DNA from: Armatimonadota bacterium
GTDB lineage: Bacteria; Armatimonadota; Zipacnadia; Zipacnadales; FEN-943
Direction: 5' to 3'
DNA length: 6,277 bases
Assembly: GCA_026419655.1 (NCBI GenBank)
Contig: JANZZA010000240.1
Span: forward strand, 1 to 6,277
This document shows, piece after piece, positions 6,232 through 6,277 of the stretch. The notes under the pieces were generated by a model, which was not told the DNA's origin, did no database searches, and worked only from the letters and a program-made list of their open reading frames with translations. Each line of letters begins with the position of its first letter. Within the stretch, counting starts at the first letter, position 1. Position numbers and translations under genes: made by a program.

Positions 6232-6277
6232 ATGATGAGCCGCAGCTTCGGTTGCAGGGTCAGCGACGAGTACGCAT
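6232..6277 (+). CDS. Possible 5' end of a gene cut by the window edge
   Basis: Two consecutive ATG codons (6232 and 6235) open a frame that stays open to the window end, reading MMSRSFGCRVSDEYA. GAGG at 6226-6229 lies 5 bases before the second ATG, and GGGGG (6218-6222) lies 12 bases before it, so the second ATG is the better start. With only 15 codons no family can be assigned. The pattern FxxRVSDEYA is reminiscent of the first strand and helix of small ribbon-helix-helix DNA-binding proteins, but this is a guess. Confidence 0.4.
   Translation, partial: MMSRSFGCRVSDEYA

Overview
The window looks like a piece of a GC-rich bacterial chromosome. It holds a compact co-directional run of four conserved genes on the + strand, followed by a gene-poor stretch of about 690 bases made of degenerate interspersed repeats, and probably the first codons of another gene at the right edge. 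The lineage cannot be fixed from the sequence. A long UPF0182 membrane protein together with a DUF151/bifunctional-nuclease protein and a PurM-like 'AIR synthase-related' protein fits deep Gram-positive or Chloroflexota/Armatimonadota-type bacteria better than Proteobacteria, but this is inference from family distribution.

Layout. Bases 1-258 contain no recognised gene. They contain a palindromic, terminator-like element (125-158) and a near-consensus sigma-70 promoter (TTGACA at 157-162, 17-base spacer, TACACT at 180-185). This promoter should drive the gene at 259-768, a DUF151 (BFN domain) protein. After a 124-base gap comes a GTG-started UPF0182 protein with seven predicted membrane segments and a large extracytoplasmic region (893-3811). 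It is followed after 3 bases by a HAD-superfamily phosphatase (3815-4528), which overlaps by 8 bases a PurM/HypE-like ATP-binding protein (4521-5540). The last three genes are packed as an operon and probably translationally coupled. The shared pathway, if any, is not evident.

Bases 5541-6231 hold no convincing gene. They carry at least four clear copies and one eroded copy of a unit of about 29 bp with the core TGGCGTGCG followed by GGTGGAAGCG. Three consecutive intervals are 61, 61 and 57 bases, and the DNA between copies is unique. A 29+32 architecture with a 3' end like that of type I-E repeats suggests the decayed remnant of a CRISPR array. No cas gene is present in the window, so this remains a hypothesis. 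Other short direct repeats (11 bp exact) lie in the same tract. At 6232 or 6235 an ATG behind a GAGG motif begins an ORF that runs off the window.
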